A stretch of 64,000 nucleotides of DNA from Corynebacterium cystitidis (GTDB lineage: Bacteria; Actinomycetota; Actinomycetes; Mycobacteriales; Mycobacteriaceae), in the NCBI RefSeq assembly GCF_900187295.1, contig NZ_LT906473.1, positions 868,001 through 932,000 of the forward strand, written 5' to 3'. Each line of letters begins with the position of its first letter. Within the stretch, counting starts at the first letter, position 1. Positions 23,640-33,894 of the stretch are shown here, piece by piece. The notes beneath the pieces were generated by a model. That model did no database searches. It saw only the letters and a program-made list of their open reading frames with translations, and was not told where the DNA came from. The position numbers and the translations under genes were made by a program.

Positions 23640-26558
23640 GTGCCCGGAAAGCTACGTGTACACGAGCTCGCAAAGCGGCTCGGCGTAACAAGCAAGGAAC
23701 TACTCGCGGCTCTCAAGGAGCAGGGAGAGTTCGTCAAAACCGCATCGAGCACCATCGAACCACCGGTGGTCAAGAAGATGACGGCGCTCTACGAACAGAA
23801 GCAAGAAACCGGCGATGCCGGTGACCAAGCCGAGAAGACCCCAGACACACAGGCCAAGCCGGAGGCAAAACCTGGTGCGATGCCTGCCGCGAAGCCGGCG
23901 GCCAAGCCTGGAGAGGCCACGAAGCCGGTGGCCAAGCCTGCTGCGAAGCCTGGAGACGCTGCTAAACCTGCAGCGAAGCCTGGTGCTGCGGCAAAGACCC
24001 CCGCGGCACCAAAACCTGGCGCTGCGGCGAAGCCCGGTCCTGCTGCGAAGCCTGGTCCTGCGAAGACACAGGATAAGCCGCAAGAAGAGACCCCGGCTGC
24101 AGCGACGCCCGCCGCGTCTGTCGCGAAGCCCGGTGGAACCAAGCCGGCTAACAGCATTCCAAAACCTGGTGAGACTGCAAAGAAGCTCGCTGAGAGCCGT
24201 GAAGAAGAGGTAGCAGCCAAGCCAGGTGCAATGCCTCGTCCCCGCCCCAAGCCTGGTGGTGCACCACGGGTGGCCAATAACCCATTTTCCACCGGCGGAT
24301 CCGGTGGCGGCCGACAGGCTCCACGCCCAGGCGGGAGCCGCGGTGGACAGCAAAATCGTCGAGGTGGTCAGGGCCAAGGTAGCCCGAAGCCTGGCGGACG
24401 CGGAGGCCAGCAGCGCCAGGGCGAGCGCCAAGCACCACGTCCAGGAGGATCTGGGGGCGGTAGCCGGCGTCCAGCACCAACTCCTGCAGATATGGCGGCA
24501 GCAGCACCGACTCCAGGTGTAATGCCGCAGAAGTCCTCTCGTGGCGGTCGTCGTGGTGGACAGGGCGGCCAGGGTGGACCTGGCGGACGCCCAGGTGCAG
24601 GTGGCGGGTTCCGTGGACGCGGCGGTCGTCGCGGCGGTACCGCGGGTGCATTCGGACGTCCAGGTGGCGCACCTCGCCGTGGACGTAAGTCGAAGCGTCA
24701 GAAGCGTAACGAGTACGAGGAGCAGCAGGCACCGAACGTAATTGGTGGCGTGCGCTTGCCAGACGGCGGCGGTAAGACCGTTCGTCTGCGTCAGGGCGCA
24801 TCTCTCGCGGACTTCGCGGAGAAGATCGGCACCGATGCCTCCAACTTGGTTCAGGCTCTGTTCAACCTGGGCGAGATGGTCACTGCTACCCAGTCCGTGC
24901 CGGAGGAGACCCTCCAGTTGCTGGGTGCTGAGATCAACTATGAGGTTAAGCTCGTCTCACCGGAGGATGAGGACCGCGCGCTGCTTGAATCCTTCGATCT
25001 GCAATTTGGCGAAGACGAGGGCGACGACGAAGAGCTTGAGCAGCGCCCACCGGTGGTGTCTGTCATGGGCCACGTTGACCATGGTAAGACTCGACTGCTG
25101 GATACCATCCGCCAAGCCAACGTGGGCTCCGGCGAGGCTGGCGGTATCACCCAGGGGATTGGTGCCTACCAGGTGACTGTCGAGGTTGAGGGCGAGGAAC
25201 GGGTATTGACTTTCCTGGATACCCCAGGCCATGAAGCATTCACCTCGATGCGTGCCCGTGGTGCTCAATCCACAGACCTAGCAGTGCTCGTTGTCGCAGC
25301 AGATGATGGCGTGATGCCACAGACTGTTGAGGCAATTAACCACGCTAAGGCGGCTGAGCTGCCGATCGTGGTTGCAGTGAACAAGGTTGATAAGCCTGAA
25401 GCACAGCCGGAAAAGATCCGTGGTCAACTTACCGAGTACGGCCTTGTGCCAGAAGAGTACGGTGGCGAGACCATGTTTATCGATATTTCTGCAAAACAGG
25501 GCACAGGTATCGACGATTTGCTAGAGGCAATCACTCTCACTGCCGATGCAGCCCTCGAGCTGACGGCGAACCCAGACATGGACGCACAGGGCTTGGCCAT
25601 CGAGGCACACCTCGACCGTGGCCGGGGTCCTGTTGCGACGATTCTTGTTCAGCGCGGTACGTTGAACGTCGGCGAATCTATCGTCGTTGGTTCTACGTTC
25701 GGCCGTGTGCGTCGCATGACAGACGAGTGGGGCAACGACGTCGAATGGGCAGGCCCATCGCGCCCTGTCCAGGTGCAGGGGCTTAATGGTGTGCCTGGGC
25801 CGGGCGATAACTTGCTCGTGGTCGATGATGACCGCGTGGCTCGCCAGATTGCGGCCCAGCGTGACGCTCGTCAGCGTTCCGCAATGCAGGCGCGTCGCCA
25901 AAAGCGAGTGTCGCTGGAGAACCTGGATCAGGTGCTCAAGGAGACCAGCCAGCTCAACCTCATTCTCAAGGGCGACAATGCTGGTTCCGTCGAGGCACTG
26001 GAAGATGCGTTGCTCAAGATCGATGTGGACGACGAAGTTGAGGTGAACATCATCGACCGTGGTGTCGGTGCTGTCACCCAGACCAACGTCACCTTAGCTG
26101 CAGCTTCCGACGCTGTTATCCTGGCCTTCAACGTCCGATCCGAAGGCACAGCAACCGAGGAAGCCAACGAAGAAGGCGTGGATATCCGTTACTACTCGGT
26201 CATCTACCAGGCGATTGAGGACGTGGAAGACGCGCTCAAGGGCATGCTCAAGCCGATCTACGAAGAGCGCGAGGTCGGTTCCGCCGAGATTCGCCAAATC
26301 TTCAAGGCATCTGCTGTCGGACTCATTGCAGGTTGCATGGTTACCGAAGGCAAGGTCGTGCGCAACGGCAAGGCACGCCTGGTCCGCGACGGCACCGTGG
26401 TCACCGAGAACGCAACCATCGAGTCGCTGCGTCGCGAAAAGGACGACGTCACTGAGGTGGACAAGGGATACGAGTGCGGTATGGTGCTCAGCTACCCGAA
26501 CATCGAAGTCGACGACATCATCCAGGTTTACGAGATGGTGGAAGTTCCCCGCGACTAG
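23640..26558 (+). CDS. infB: Translation initiation factor IF-2
   Basis: IF-2 is the GTPase that brings fMet-tRNA to the ribosome. The 972-residue product starts with the N-terminal [38 protein letters not shown] domain. A 330-residue low-complexity linker follows: Ala/Lys/Pro repeats ([10 protein letters not shown] type), then Gly/Arg-rich GGRGGQ stretches. The GTPase domain has GHVDHGKT near residue 476, then DTPGHEAF and NKVDK. Domains II to IV and the C-terminal [18 protein letters not shown] block are complete. The chosen start is GTG 23640 behind AAGAGGAG; a longer open frame from 23589 has no family similarity. A strong terminator follows. Confidence 0.96.
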   Translation: MPGKLRVHELAKRLGVTSKELLAALKEQGEFVKTASSTIEPPVVKKMTALYEQKQETGDAGDQAEKTPDTQAKPEAKPGAMPAAKPAAKPGEATKPVAKPAAKPGDAAKPAAKPGAAAKTPAAPKPGAAAKPGPAAKPGPAKTQDKPQEETPAAATPAASVAKPGGTKPANSIPKPGETAKKLAESREEEVAAKPGAMPRPRPKPGGAPRVANNPFSTGGSGGGRQAPRPGGSRGGQQNRRGGQGQGSPKPGGRGGQQRQGERQAPRPGGSGGGSRRPAPTPADMAAAAPTPGVMPQKSSRGGRRGGQGGQGGPGGRPGAGGGFRGRGGRRGGTAGAFGRPGGAPRRGRKSKRQKRNEYEEQQAPNVIGGVRLPDGGGKTVRLRQGASLADFAEKIGTDASNLVQALFNLGEMVTATQSVPEETLQLLGAEINYEVKLVSPEDEDRALLESFDLQFGEDEGDDEELEQRPPVVSVMGHVDHGKTRLLDTIRQANVGSGEAGGITQGIGAYQVTVEVEGEERVLTFLDTPGHEAFTSMRARGAQSTDLAVLVVAADDGVMPQTVEAINHAKAAELPIVVAVNKVDKPEAQPEKIRGQLTEYGLVPEEYGGETMFIDISAKQGTGIDDLLEAITLTADAALELTANPDMDAQGLAIEAHLDRGRGPVATILVQRGTLNVGESIVVGSTFGRVRRMTDEWGNDVEWAGPSRPVQVQGLNGVPGPGDNLLVVDDDRVARQIAAQRDARQRSAMQARRQKRVSLENLDQVLKETSQLNLILKGDNAGSVEALEDALLKIDVDDEVEVNIIDRGVGAVTQTNVTLAAASDAVILAFNVRSEGTATEEANEEGVDIRYYSVIYQAIEDVEDALKGMLKPIYEEREVGSAEIRQIFKASAVGLIAGCMVTEGKVVRNGKARLVRDGTVVTENATIESLRREKDDVTEVDKGYECGMVLSYPNIEVDDIIQVYEMVEVPRD

Positions 26559-26574
26559 TTTCGCGTAACGACGC

Positions 26575-26622
26575 ACACCCTGCTTCTTTTCTGCAGCCGC
26601 AGAAAAGAAGCAGGGTGTTTTT
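26575..26622 (+). terminator. Strong intrinsic terminator after infB
   Basis: Two perfect 20-bp arms (26575-26594 and 26599-26618) around a four-base AGCC loop, followed by a run of T to 26622. This is the clearest rho-independent terminator in the window. It separates infB from rbfA, which therefore needs its own promoter. Confidence 0.93.
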
Positions 26623-26720
26623 CATCCAGCATCGTTCGCAGGATGGGTACTTAGCTGCCAAGCGCACTGTTAGGTACACTGGCTGCGTTGAAGACTGCCC
26701 CGTTGAGATGAGGAGATGAC

Positions 26721-27161
26721 ATGGCTGAGAATCCACGTGCGAACCGTCTGGCCAAAAGGATCCAGACGATCGTAGCTACCGCGATTGAACGTCAGATCAA
26801 GGACCGCCGCTTGGAGCTTGTCACCGTCACTGATACTCGTGTGACGGGTGATCTCCATGATGCCACTGTGTACTACACCGTCCGCGGACAAAATATTGAT
26901 GATGAACCTGACTATGAGCAGGCTGCGGAAGCCCTGCATCGCGCACGTGGGCAGCTGCGCAAGATCGTCGGTGACGAGTTGAGTGTTCGCTTCACCCCAA
27001 CTCTGAGCTTTGAGCTGGATACTGTGCCGGAAGCTTCGGCCCGGATGGAAGAATTACTGGCCAAGGCGCGTGCCCGGGATGCAGAGCTTGCTGAGCTGAA
27101 AAAGAATGCCAAGCCTGCAGGTGAGGCAAATCCCTATAAGTCTGAAAGTGATGGAGCTTGA
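26721..27161 (+). CDS. rbfA: 30S ribosome-binding factor
   Basis: RbfA is a KH-fold factor for late 30S maturation and cold adaptation. The 146-residue product has the pattern [48 protein letters not shown] and [22 protein letters not shown]. The C-terminal tail of about 25 residues is Lys/Ala-rich. Start is ATG 26721 behind GAGGAGA. The TGATG junction overlaps nrnA by one base. Confidence 0.93.
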   Translation: MAENPRANRLAKRIQTIVATAIERQIKDRRLELVTVTDTRVTGDLHDATVYYTVRGQNIDDEPDYEQAAEALHRARGQLRKIVGDELSVRFTPTLSFELDTVPEASARMEELLAKARARDAELAELKKNAKPAGEANPYKSESDGA

Positions 27162-28123
27162 TGTCGTCTGGATCCGTCGTCGACTCTGCTGGTGCGGCCC
27201 GAATTCTCCAAGCAGCTTCACGTGTGAGCGTCGTGACGCACATCCGGCCAGACGCCGACGCCATCGGTTCCGCCACGGCCTTGGCACGCGCACTGCGCAC
27301 CCTAGGCACGGAGGTAAACATCCTGATCGGTGAGCCACACCCGTTTCCCGAAAACCTGCGCTGCATCCCTGGGTCTGGAGAAATCCAGCTAGGAGGGGAG
27401 CTAGACGACGGTCGCCTGATCGTCACAGTTGACTGTGCTTCCTTAGACCGCACTGGAATGTTGGCTGACCAGATAGCGGTGGCCCCACAGGTACTTGTTA
27501 TCGACCATCATGTAAGCAATACCGGCTTTGGCCACCACAATTTGATCCAGCAAGCAGAGTCGACCACCACATTGCTGCGTGACGTGTTCGAGCATTTAGG
27601 AGTGGAACTGGATTACGAGCTGGCCTACTCGCTGTATGCAGGGTTGGTGACAGACACTGGGAGCTTTAAGTGGGGCACCCCACGCATGCATACGCTGGCG
27701 GCGGAACTCTTGGAGTACGGGCTGGATCCGCGCAAAATTTCCATGGAACTGATGGATAGTATGAGTGCGACTGATTTGCATCACCTGGGCAAAATTGTGT
27801 CTGGGGTACAAATCCGTCGGGCACACGGCTACCAACTAATGATTCTGATTGCGGATTCCGCAAACTTGAAGCACATGTCGCAGCCTGCGGTAGAGACTGT
27901 GATTGATTACTCCCGCGTCCTTGCAGGGACAGATATTGGCGTGGTGTTGAAAGAGACCCACCCCGGAGACTGGTCTGTGTCTTTGCGGTCTAGCGATATC
28001 GACGTGTCACTAGTAGCAAAGCGTTTGGGCGGGGGAGGGCATTCGCCTGCTGCTGGCTATTCCGCTATGGGGAGTGTGCAGGAGGTCGTCGACAAGCTTG
28101 TCGATGCCCTCCGCTGTACGTGA
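27161..28123 (+). CDS. nrnA: DHH-family bifunctional oligoribonuclease/PAP phosphatase
   Basis: Members of this family degrade short RNA oligomers to mononucleotides and remove the 3' phosphate of pAp. The 320-residue product has the DHH motifs: THIRPDADAIGSATAL, VDCAS, VIDHHVSNTGFG, LYAGLVTDTGSFKW. The DHHA1 domain ends with the GGGGHSPAAGYS loop. All metal ligands appear present. It is coupled to rbfA (one-base overlap) and to dinF (GTGA overlap), an order typical of actinobacteria. Confidence 0.9.
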   Translation: MSSGSVVDSAGAARILQAASRVSVVTHIRPDADAIGSATALARALRTLGTEVNILIGEPHPFPENLRCIPGSGEIQLGGELDDGRLIVTVDCASLDRTGMLADQIAVAPQVLVIDHHVSNTGFGHHNLIQQAESTTTLLRDVFEHLGVELDYELAYSLYAGLVTDTGSFKWGTPRMHTLAAELLEYGLDPRKISMELMDSMSATDLHHLGKIVSGVQIRRAHGYQLMILIADSANLKHMSQPAVETVIDYSRVLAGTDIGVVLKETHPGDWSVSLRSSDIDVSLVAKRLGGGGHSPAAGYSAMGSVQEVVDKLVDALRCT

Positions 28124-29421
28124 CAGTAAAGGCAAGCGAGATTTCCGCGCGCACCATCTTTTCGCTTGCCTTCCCCGCACTAGGAGTGCTTGCAGCTACC
28201 CCGCTGTATCTGCTCCTGGACACTGCTGTGATTGGCAGGCTTGGTGCAGACCAACTCGCAGCGCTTGCTGCCGGCACCACAGTACAATCCACCGTGACCA
28301 CGCAACTGACCTTCTTGTCCTACGGAACTACCGCGCGTTCCTCGCGCCTCTATGGGCAAGGAAAACGCGATGAGGCGGTCGCGGAAGGCGTCCAAGCAAC
28401 GTGGGTGGGGATTGTCGTCGGACTGCTCCTAGCAACCATCGTATGGGTGTTTGCCTACCCAATTGCTTTAGCCTTGACCGGGAACCCGGATACTGCGTCC
28501 CGCTCGGCTTCGTGGCTCCATGTCTCTGCGTTCGCGATTCCTTTGACCTTAATTGTGATGGCAGGCAATGGTTGGTTGCGAGGTGTCCAAAACACCCGCT
28601 GGCCACTGTATTTCACACTTGCTGGGGTGATCCCTGGGGCGATAGCTATCCCGATTTTTGTCGGGTGGTGGGGCCTAGTCGGTTCCGCTGCCGCCAACGT
28701 GCTGGGAGTATCCATCACGTCAACGTGCTTCCTGGTCGCCCTGGCGCGCAGCCACAAGGGGAGCTGGAGGTCGCTGTGGGGCGTGATGAAGAAGCAGTTA
28801 GTGCTCGGGCGTGACCTTGTTTTGCGGTCGCTCTCCTTCCAGATTGCATTCATTTCGGCCGCAGCTGTTGCAGCTCGCGTGGGAGTGGTCGCACTGGCCG
28901 CACACCAGATTTTGCTCCAACTGTGGAATTTCATTACCTTGGTGCTGGACTCGCTAGCGATCGCCGCGCAAACCCTGACTGGTTCCGCGCTGGGCAGCGG
29001 AAATGTGAAAGACGCCCGCACTGTTGGCACGAAAGTCACCGTGTACTCAACGATATTTGCCGGCGGTCTGGCTGTGGTCTTCGGCCTGGCAGCGCCATGG
29101 ATCCAACGTATTTTCACCACTGATCAAGCTGTCCTTGACCACATGACTACCCCATGGTGGCTGCTGCTAGTCATGATCGTGGCGGGAGGTGTGGTTTTCG
29201 CGCTTGACGGAGTGCTGCTGGGCGCCAGTGACGCCGTTTTTCTGCGCAACCTCACCATCGCCTCTGTACTGCTCGGATTCCTCCCGGGAGTCTGGATCAG
29301 CCACGTTGTATCCGGCGGTCTCACCGGCATCTGGGCGGGTTTAGTGGCTTTCATTCTGATTCGGTTGGTGGGTGTGGTCATTCGATTCCGCTCGATGGCG
29401 TGGGCCGTGGTAGAGCTGTAA
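28120..29421 (+). CDS. dinF: MATE-family efflux protein, DinF type
   Basis: The 433-residue product is a 12-helix MATE exporter, which expels cationic compounds using sodium or protons. The N-terminus AISFPALGVLAATPLYLLLDTAVIGRLGADQLAALA-like segment matches DinF, and the second half repeats it (LVLRSLSFQIAFISAAAVAARVGVVALAAHQILLQLWNF). The GTG start overlaps the nrnA stop by four bases. Confidence 0.88.
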   Translation: MTVKASEISARTIFSLAFPALGVLAATPLYLLLDTAVIGRLGADQLAALAAGTTVQSTVTTQLTFLSYGTTARSSRLYGQGKRDEAVAEGVQATWVGIVVGLLLATIVWVFAYPIALALTGNPDTASRSASWLHVSAFAIPLTLIVMAGNGWLRGVQNTRWPLYFTLAGVIPGAIAIPIFVGWWGLVGSAAANVLGVSITSTCFLVALARSHKGSWRSLWGVMKKQLVLGRDLVLRSLSFQIAFISAAAVAARVGVVALAAHQILLQLWNFITLVLDSLAIAAQTLTGSALGSGNVKDARTVGTKVTVYSTIFAGGLAVVFGLAAPWIQRIFTTDQAVLDHMTTPWWLLLVMIVAGGVVFALDGVLLGASDAVFLRNLTIASVLLGFLPGVWISHVVSGGLTGIWAGLVAFILIRLVGVVIRFRSMAWAVVEL

Positions 29422-29423
29422 GT

Positions 29424-30236
29424 ATGGCCACCACCACCACGCTGTGGGCCGTCTCGGATTTACACGCGGCGGTCAAAGCAAACCATGAGCGCATCGATGC
29501 ATTGGTCCCGCCCAACCCTGCCGATTGGCTGATAGTTGCAGGGGATGTCGCAGAACGCACCGAGGTTGTGGTGCGTGTGCTCAAAGACTTGGCCCAGCGG
29601 TACGCAAAAGTGATCTGGGTTCCTGGAAACCATGAACTTTTTTCGCGGACCACCGACCGGTATCAGGGGCGCGCCAAGTACGAAGAGCTGGTTATTGCGT
29701 TGCGCCGGATTGGGGTAGTTACCCCAGAGGACGCATACCCCGTCTTCGATGGTGTGACCGTGGTGCCCCTTTTTACTCTGTACGATTATTCTTTCCGTGG
29801 CCCGGGCATGAGCGTGGAGGAAGCTATCGCTTCAGCCAAACAGAAACACATTATGATGACAGACGAGGTGGCCATCGCCCCTTTCGTCGATATCCGTGCA
29901 TGGTGCTGGGACCGCCTAACATATTCTATTAAGCGATTGTCACGGATCGACGGGCCGACCGTGCTGGTCAACCACTGGCCATTGGTGCAAGAACCTACCT
30001 TGGATATGCGCTGGAGTGAGATCGCTTTATGGTGTGGCACCCGCCATACCCGTAGTTGGGCTACTCGGTACAACGCGAGGGCGGTTATTTACGGGCATCT
30101 TCACATGCCGAAAACCACTGTGATCGATGGTGTGAAACACATCGAAGTGTCCTTGGGTTACCCAAAGGAGTGGCAGCGCGAGAACCATCTTTCGCAGCCG
30201 TGGCCCTACCCGGTCATGACCCGGTCATGGAGGTGA
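29424..30236 (+). CDS. Calcineurin-like metallophosphoesterase
   Basis: The 270-residue product has the full set of metal-binding motifs of this superfamily: WAVSDLHAAV, IVAGDVAE, VIWVPGNHELF, VLVNHWP and IYGHLHMPK. It starts three bases after dinF (ATG 29424) and ends seven bases before the phosphopantetheinyl transferase gene. The same order occurs in other corynebacteria. The substrate is not known; the conserved link to pptA might suggest a role tied to acyl-carrier metabolism, but that is only context. Confidence 0.82.
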   Translation: MATTTTLWAVSDLHAAVKANHERIDALVPPNPADWLIVAGDVAERTEVVVRVLKDLAQRYAKVIWVPGNHELFSRTTDRYQGRAKYEELVIALRRIGVVTPEDAYPVFDGVTVVPLFTLYDYSFRGPGMSVEEAIASAKQKHIMMTDEVAIAPFVDIRAWCWDRLTYSIKRLSRIDGPTVLVNHWPLVQEPTLDMRWSEIALWCGTRHTRSWATRYNARAVIYGHLHMPKTTVIDGVKHIEVSLGYPKEWQRENHLSQPWPYPVMTRSWR

Positions 30237-30243
30237 AGCAGTA

Positions 30244-30903
30244 ATGCAAGACACCCACCTGTTTCCAGAATCCGCGCGCTACGTGTACGTGTTGACGGAT
30301 CCGGCATCGCAGGATATGGCAAATTTTGAAAAGCTTGACCCACGCGAACAGAGCTTGGTAAGTCATTCGGTCGATCGTCGTAAAGCGGAATTTGGCGATA
30401 CCCGCTGGTGCGCGCATCGAGCCCTGAGTGAACTCGGAGTTACTGACTCGCCACCGATTCTTAGAGGCGAACGGGGGATGCCGTTATGGCCTGCCGGCTT
30501 TACTGGTTCCATGACCCACACCGACGGTTTCCGCGCAGCTGTGGCCGCGCCCATCGCACGTGTCCGCTCGCTTGGCATTGATGCTGAATCCAACTCCGAA
30601 CTTGCTGAGGGAGTGTTGGAACAAATCGCGCGTGGTGGGGAGTTAGAGCAACTGGCAACGCTTAACCACGAAATCCCGGGACTAAACGCCGACATGTTGT
30701 TGTTTTGTGCCAAAGAGGCAGTGTATAAGGCGTGGTTTCCTATGACACTTCGTTGGTTAGGGTTCGAGGACGCTCAGATCGACCTTCGTTCTGACGGCTC
30801 GTTCCTCGCATACCTACTGGTGCGACCCACCCCGGTGCCGTTCATCGAAGGTCGTTGGGCGATACGCGGCAATTATATTATTGCTAGTACCGCGGTGTTG
30901 TAG
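30244..30903 (+). CDS. pptA: 4'-phosphopantetheinyl transferase (Sfp type)
   Basis: The enzyme moves phosphopantetheine from CoA to the Ser of carrier domains, here probably fatty acid synthase and the mycolate polyketide synthase Pks13. The 219-residue product shows GSMTHTDGFRAAVAA, the magnesium motif SLGIDAE near residue 111, and FCAKEAVYKAW near residues 154-164. Start is ATG 30244 behind GGAGGTGAAG. A copy of the recurrent 12-mer with one mismatch lies at 30375-30386. Confidence 0.88.
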   Translation: MQDTHLFPESARYVYVLTDPASQDMANFEKLDPREQSLVSHSVDRRKAEFGDTRWCAHRALSELGVTDSPPILRGERGMPLWPAGFTGSMTHTDGFRAAVAAPIARVRSLGIDAESNSELAEGVLEQIARGGELEQLATLNHEIPGLNADMLLFCAKEAVYKAWFPMTLRWLGFEDAQIDLRSDGSFLAYLLVRPTPVPFIEGRWAIRGNYIIASTAVL

Positions 30904-31109
30904 GAGCCTTTTTCAGGATTAGCGTGAGGCTGCACATGACGACGAAGGAAGTCTGCACTGCTCCACGCCAGGTCGCGGTCAGCGGAACTAGAAGAACGCA
31001 CCGCCAGTGATTGGCTCGTGGAGTGCAGCACTGCCATAGCGACGACATACATGATGAGGCTAAGCACCGCGACCGTGCGAGTGAAACGTGTCCGGAACCT
31101 GGTAGGCAC
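30873..31109 (-). CDS. Possible small membrane protein after glycerate kinase
   Basis: A 78-residue reading frame with one hydrophobic segment (TRTVAVLSLIMYVVAMAVLHS, about residues 8-27) and a charged C-terminal half. GTG 31109 sits 9 bases after AGAAGGA (31125-31119), a good spacing; ATG 31118 touches that site directly and is unlikely. It would be the last gene of the leftward kinase/carrier operon, 29 bases after glxK. Its end overlaps the end of the pptA gene by 31 bases. No family is recognised. Confidence 0.38.
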   Translation of the reverse strand: MPTRFRTRFTRTVAVLSLIMYVVAMAVLHSTSQSLAVRSSSSADRDLAWSSADFLRRHVQPHANPEKGSYNTAVLAII

Positions 31110-31138
31110 GTGGAGCATTCCTTCTCGGTTAGTCGTGT

Positions 31139-32383
31139 TTAGGCTGATTCGCGGTTCTGGTAGCGGTGACGTACCGCCTGTTCCTGGCGGGCGGAGACGA
31201 CGCATCCGATCTGGAGCATGCGGATTGCACGTTCGGTTGCGTCGATCAGCAGCTTTCGGCCGTCGCGGACAGCGTCTTCCAACGCCATCGGCACCGTCAT
31301 AATGGACTGGATTGCAGAGATCCCCACCTCGTACACGTCGTGTGCACCCTTGCCCAGGGAACCAGCCAGCGCGATGACCGGCACACCGGTGGATTGTGCA
31401 CGCCGTGCGATCTCTGCCGGCACCTTGCCGCGCGGGGTTTGAAAATCCACTGCGCCTTCAGCTGTGATTACGAGGTCTGCCTGCTCAATCAGCGCGTCAA
31501 TGTCTTCCGTTGCGGGAAGGTCGCCGAGCAGAACCTCAAAGCGGTCGCGAGCGGTCGCCCCGATGGACATCAGCCCGGCGCCTAGGCCACCCGAGGCACC
31601 TGAACCACGGCCGGAATGGATATCGGACTGGGGGTGGAACGTGTCGACGAGCAGATCAGCGAAGTGTTCGAGGCCTTGCTCGAGCTCTTCAACCTGTGCG
31701 GGTGTCGCACCCTTTTGCGGGCCGAAGACACGGGCCACACCTCGCGGGCCGGTCAGTATGTTGTGGATGTTGCAGGCCAAGGTGATATCCGCCTCGGCGA
31801 GACCGGGGTGCATACCGCTAGCATCAAGGGTGTGTGCCTTAGCAAGTGCTGCGCCGCCTTGGGCGATCTCGTTGCCGTGAGTGTCGTAGATCTTCAGCCC
31901 GAGGGCGCGCAGAGCACCGGCGCCGCCATCGGAGGTGCCGGAGTCACCGCATCCGACAACAATGCGGCGGATACCACGGTTGAGAATTTCAGCCAGCTGT
32001 TCGCCGACACCAGTTGTTGTGGTCGCTCCAGGGTCACGCATATCGCGAGGCACCAGGGACAGACCGGCGGTCGAGGCCATCTCGATGACAGCAACGGACT
32101 CTTCAGGAGTATCGCCTGTGAATTCGAGCCAACGGGAACGTACCTGATCGCCTACCGGGCCAGTGACTTTTGAGCGGTGAAAACGGGTGTTTGGGCGCAG
32201 ACTCAGAATTTCCAGGGTGCCTTCGCCACCGTCGGGAACGGGGAACTGGTCTACACGCACACCAGGCAGGACGCGGCGCACACCTGCTGCGATGCCGTCC
32301 GCAACTTCCACAGCCGACAGTGACTCTTTAAAGCCAGATGGTGCCACGAGGATACGGGTCGGGGAGTACATGGTCATAGGCAT
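31139..32383 (-). CDS. glxK: Glycerate kinase
   Basis: The 414-residue product is a type I (GarK/GlxK) glycerate kinase, which makes 2- or 3-phosphoglycerate from glycerate and ATP. Family marks are ILVAPSGFKESLSAVEVADGIAAGVRR, PVPDGGEGT, IVVGCGDSGTSDGGAGALRALG, GRGSGASGGLGAGLM, and ADLVITAEGAVDFQTPRGKVP (normally GEGxxDxQT; here AEGAVDFQT). Start is ATG 32383 behind AAAGGA. It is preceded by an SLC13 carrier 23 bases upstream, which could import glycerate or a related acid. Confidence 0.9.
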   Translation of the reverse strand: MPMTMYSPTRILVAPSGFKESLSAVEVADGIAAGVRRVLPGVRVDQFPVPDGGEGTLEILSLRPNTRFHRSKVTGPVGDQVRSRWLEFTGDTPEESVAVIEMASTAGLSLVPRDMRDPGATTTTGVGEQLAEILNRGIRRIVVGCGDSGTSDGGAGALRALGLKIYDTHGNEIAQGGAALAKAHTLDASGMHPGLAEADITLACNIHNILTGPRGVARVFGPQKGATPAQVEELEQGLEHFADLLVDTFHPQSDIHSGRGSGASGGLGAGLMSIGATARDRFEVLLGDLPATEDIDALIEQADLVITAEGAVDFQTPRGKVPAEIARRAQSTGVPVIALAGSLGKGAHDVYEVGISAIQSIMTVPMALEDAVRDGRKLLIDATERAIRMLQIGCVVSARQEQAVRHRYQNRESA

Positions 32384-32406
32384 AGTGATGGATCCTTTCT
32401 AGGGAA

Positions 32407-33894
32407 TTATGAATTGAACAATGGGAGGCCGAGTGCCGGCCACACGAAAAATGCGAAGAGGAGCGTGACGACGATAAACATTGGTGCCAAGGTTGCCGAG
32501 GCGCGCAGAAGCTCCTGGTTGGTGAAGCGCGGGTTGTCGTCTTCTCCACGGAAGATGGTCAAAGGCTTGGCTGATGCGGGAAGGGTGTGGCAGAACCCGG
32601 CGGCAGCAGTAGAAATGAACGCCGCTGCGACTGGATTCACCCCCGCTGCAGGAGCAGTCGCGATAATGATCGGAATCAAGACCGCGGATCGTGCCGAGCG
32701 TGACTGAATCACCAAGTGTGCTGCTGTAGAGACAAGTATTACCACGATGATATATAACCAACCGGGCAGGTTACCGAAAGCCATGTTCGCGAGAGCGCGG
32801 GCGGCACCCGACTGAGTCAAGGCTTGTGCCAGTGCAACCGTGGCGGCCATGAATAACAGCAGGTTCCATGGCACCTTCTTGATTGCGGAGGCGAAATCGG
32901 TGATGCCGATTGCCGGAGATGACGCTAGCAAGGCAGCCAGAATTGCTACAAGAGCGGGCGGGATGCCGTGCAGGTTCTCGGTGAACCACAAAAGGATTGC
33001 GGTGGCCAAGATGCTCAGCGCCATAACCTCGCTGCGTTGCATCCGCTTGGACAGCGGGTGATCACGAGTAAGCTTGCGACGCGTGATTGAAAGCTGTTCT
33101 CTACGCTGTTCAGCGGTGGAGAACGTGAGGTAGATCAATTCGGCAGCGAGGTGGGAGACGATCAGCGCGTAAGGAAAACCGAGCACAATCCACCGGGTGA
33201 AGCTAATCTCGCCAAAACCGTTACCAGCCAATACCTGGTTTGTAATGAGGTGTGCACCTGCGCCGATAAGCGTGGCAACCGCCGAAAACAGCACGACTGA
33301 TGGCAGACCGATGGCGAGCACTCGACGAAGCCACGCCGGAACGACAGAGGCAATGGTGATTATGACCGGCAGGATTAAAGCTGCGCGTCCCGAGGTAGCG
33401 GGTACGGCGAACGCGGTGAGCACCGTAGCAAAGGTCAACAAGTGGACTAGTGCGCGGGGGCTGGATACTCCCACGGTGAGTGCAACCGCGGCCCGATGGG
33501 CCAGCCCGGATGTGGTGATTGCCGTGGACAAGATGAAGGCACCAATGAGCAGCCAAGTGGTGTCATGCCCCAGTGGCGCAAACATCGCTTCTACACTGAT
33601 GATGTCCAGTAGCACCACAGCCGATACAGCGACTAAAGCCACATAGGTATCTGGGACGGAGGAAAAGATCCAGAACCAGATCGCCGCAGCAAACACAGCA
33701 AGGGTGGTCCGCGCCTCTGGCTCCATGCTGGTTGGCATCAGCCAGAACAACACGATGGCCACCGCGCTGATGATCTGGATGACCAATTTTGGGGTCCACC
33801 GCAAGGCGGAAAGAAATTGGTCTTGCTGATCGTCGGTTAGCGAAATGTCGTAGACAGGGGGAGGAGTCGTGGAATACCGGGTTGGAATGCTCAT
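32407..33894 (-). CDS. SLC13/DASS-family anion transporter
   Basis: The 495-residue product is a sodium-dependent or exchange carrier of the divalent anion family, which move dicarboxylates, citrate or sulfate. It has about 11-12 hydrophobic segments, and features such as GHDTTWLLIGAFILSTAITTSGLAHR, a VPATSGRAALILPVI segment in place of the SNT substrate motif, and QSRSARSAVLIPIIIATAPAAGVNP (second motif region). ATGA overlap with the sensor-kinase-like gene upstream suggests translational coupling. Glycerate kinase downstream makes a hydroxy-acid substrate plausible. Confidence 0.82.
   Translation of the reverse strand: MSIPTRYSTTPPPVYDISLTDDQQDQFLSALRWTPKLVIQIISAVAIVLFWLMPTSMEPEARTTLAVFAAAIWFWIFSSVPDTYVALVAVSAVVLLDIISVEAMFAPLGHDTTWLLIGAFILSTAITTSGLAHRAAVALTVGVSSPRALVHLLTFATVLTAFAVPATSGRAALILPVIITIASVVPAWLRRVLAIGLPSVVLFSAVATLIGAGAHLITNQVLAGNGFGEISFTRWIVLGFPYALIVSHLAAELIYLTFSTAEQRREQLSITRRKLTRDHPLSKRMQRSEVMALSILATAILLWFTENLHGIPPALVAILAALLASSPAIGITDFASAIKKVPWNLLLFMAATVALAQALTQSGAARALANMAFGNLPGWLYIIVVILVSTAAHLVIQSRSARSAVLIPIIIATAPAAGVNPVAAAFISTAAAGFCHTLPASAKPLTIFRGEDDNPRFTNQELLRASATLAPMFIVVTLLFAFFVWPALGLPLFNS

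Noticed and set aside
23700..24431. Leu/Arg-rich frame opposite the repetitive part of infB
   Set aside because: It is the complement of Ala/Lys/Pro and Gly/Arg repeats; low complexity explains its openness.
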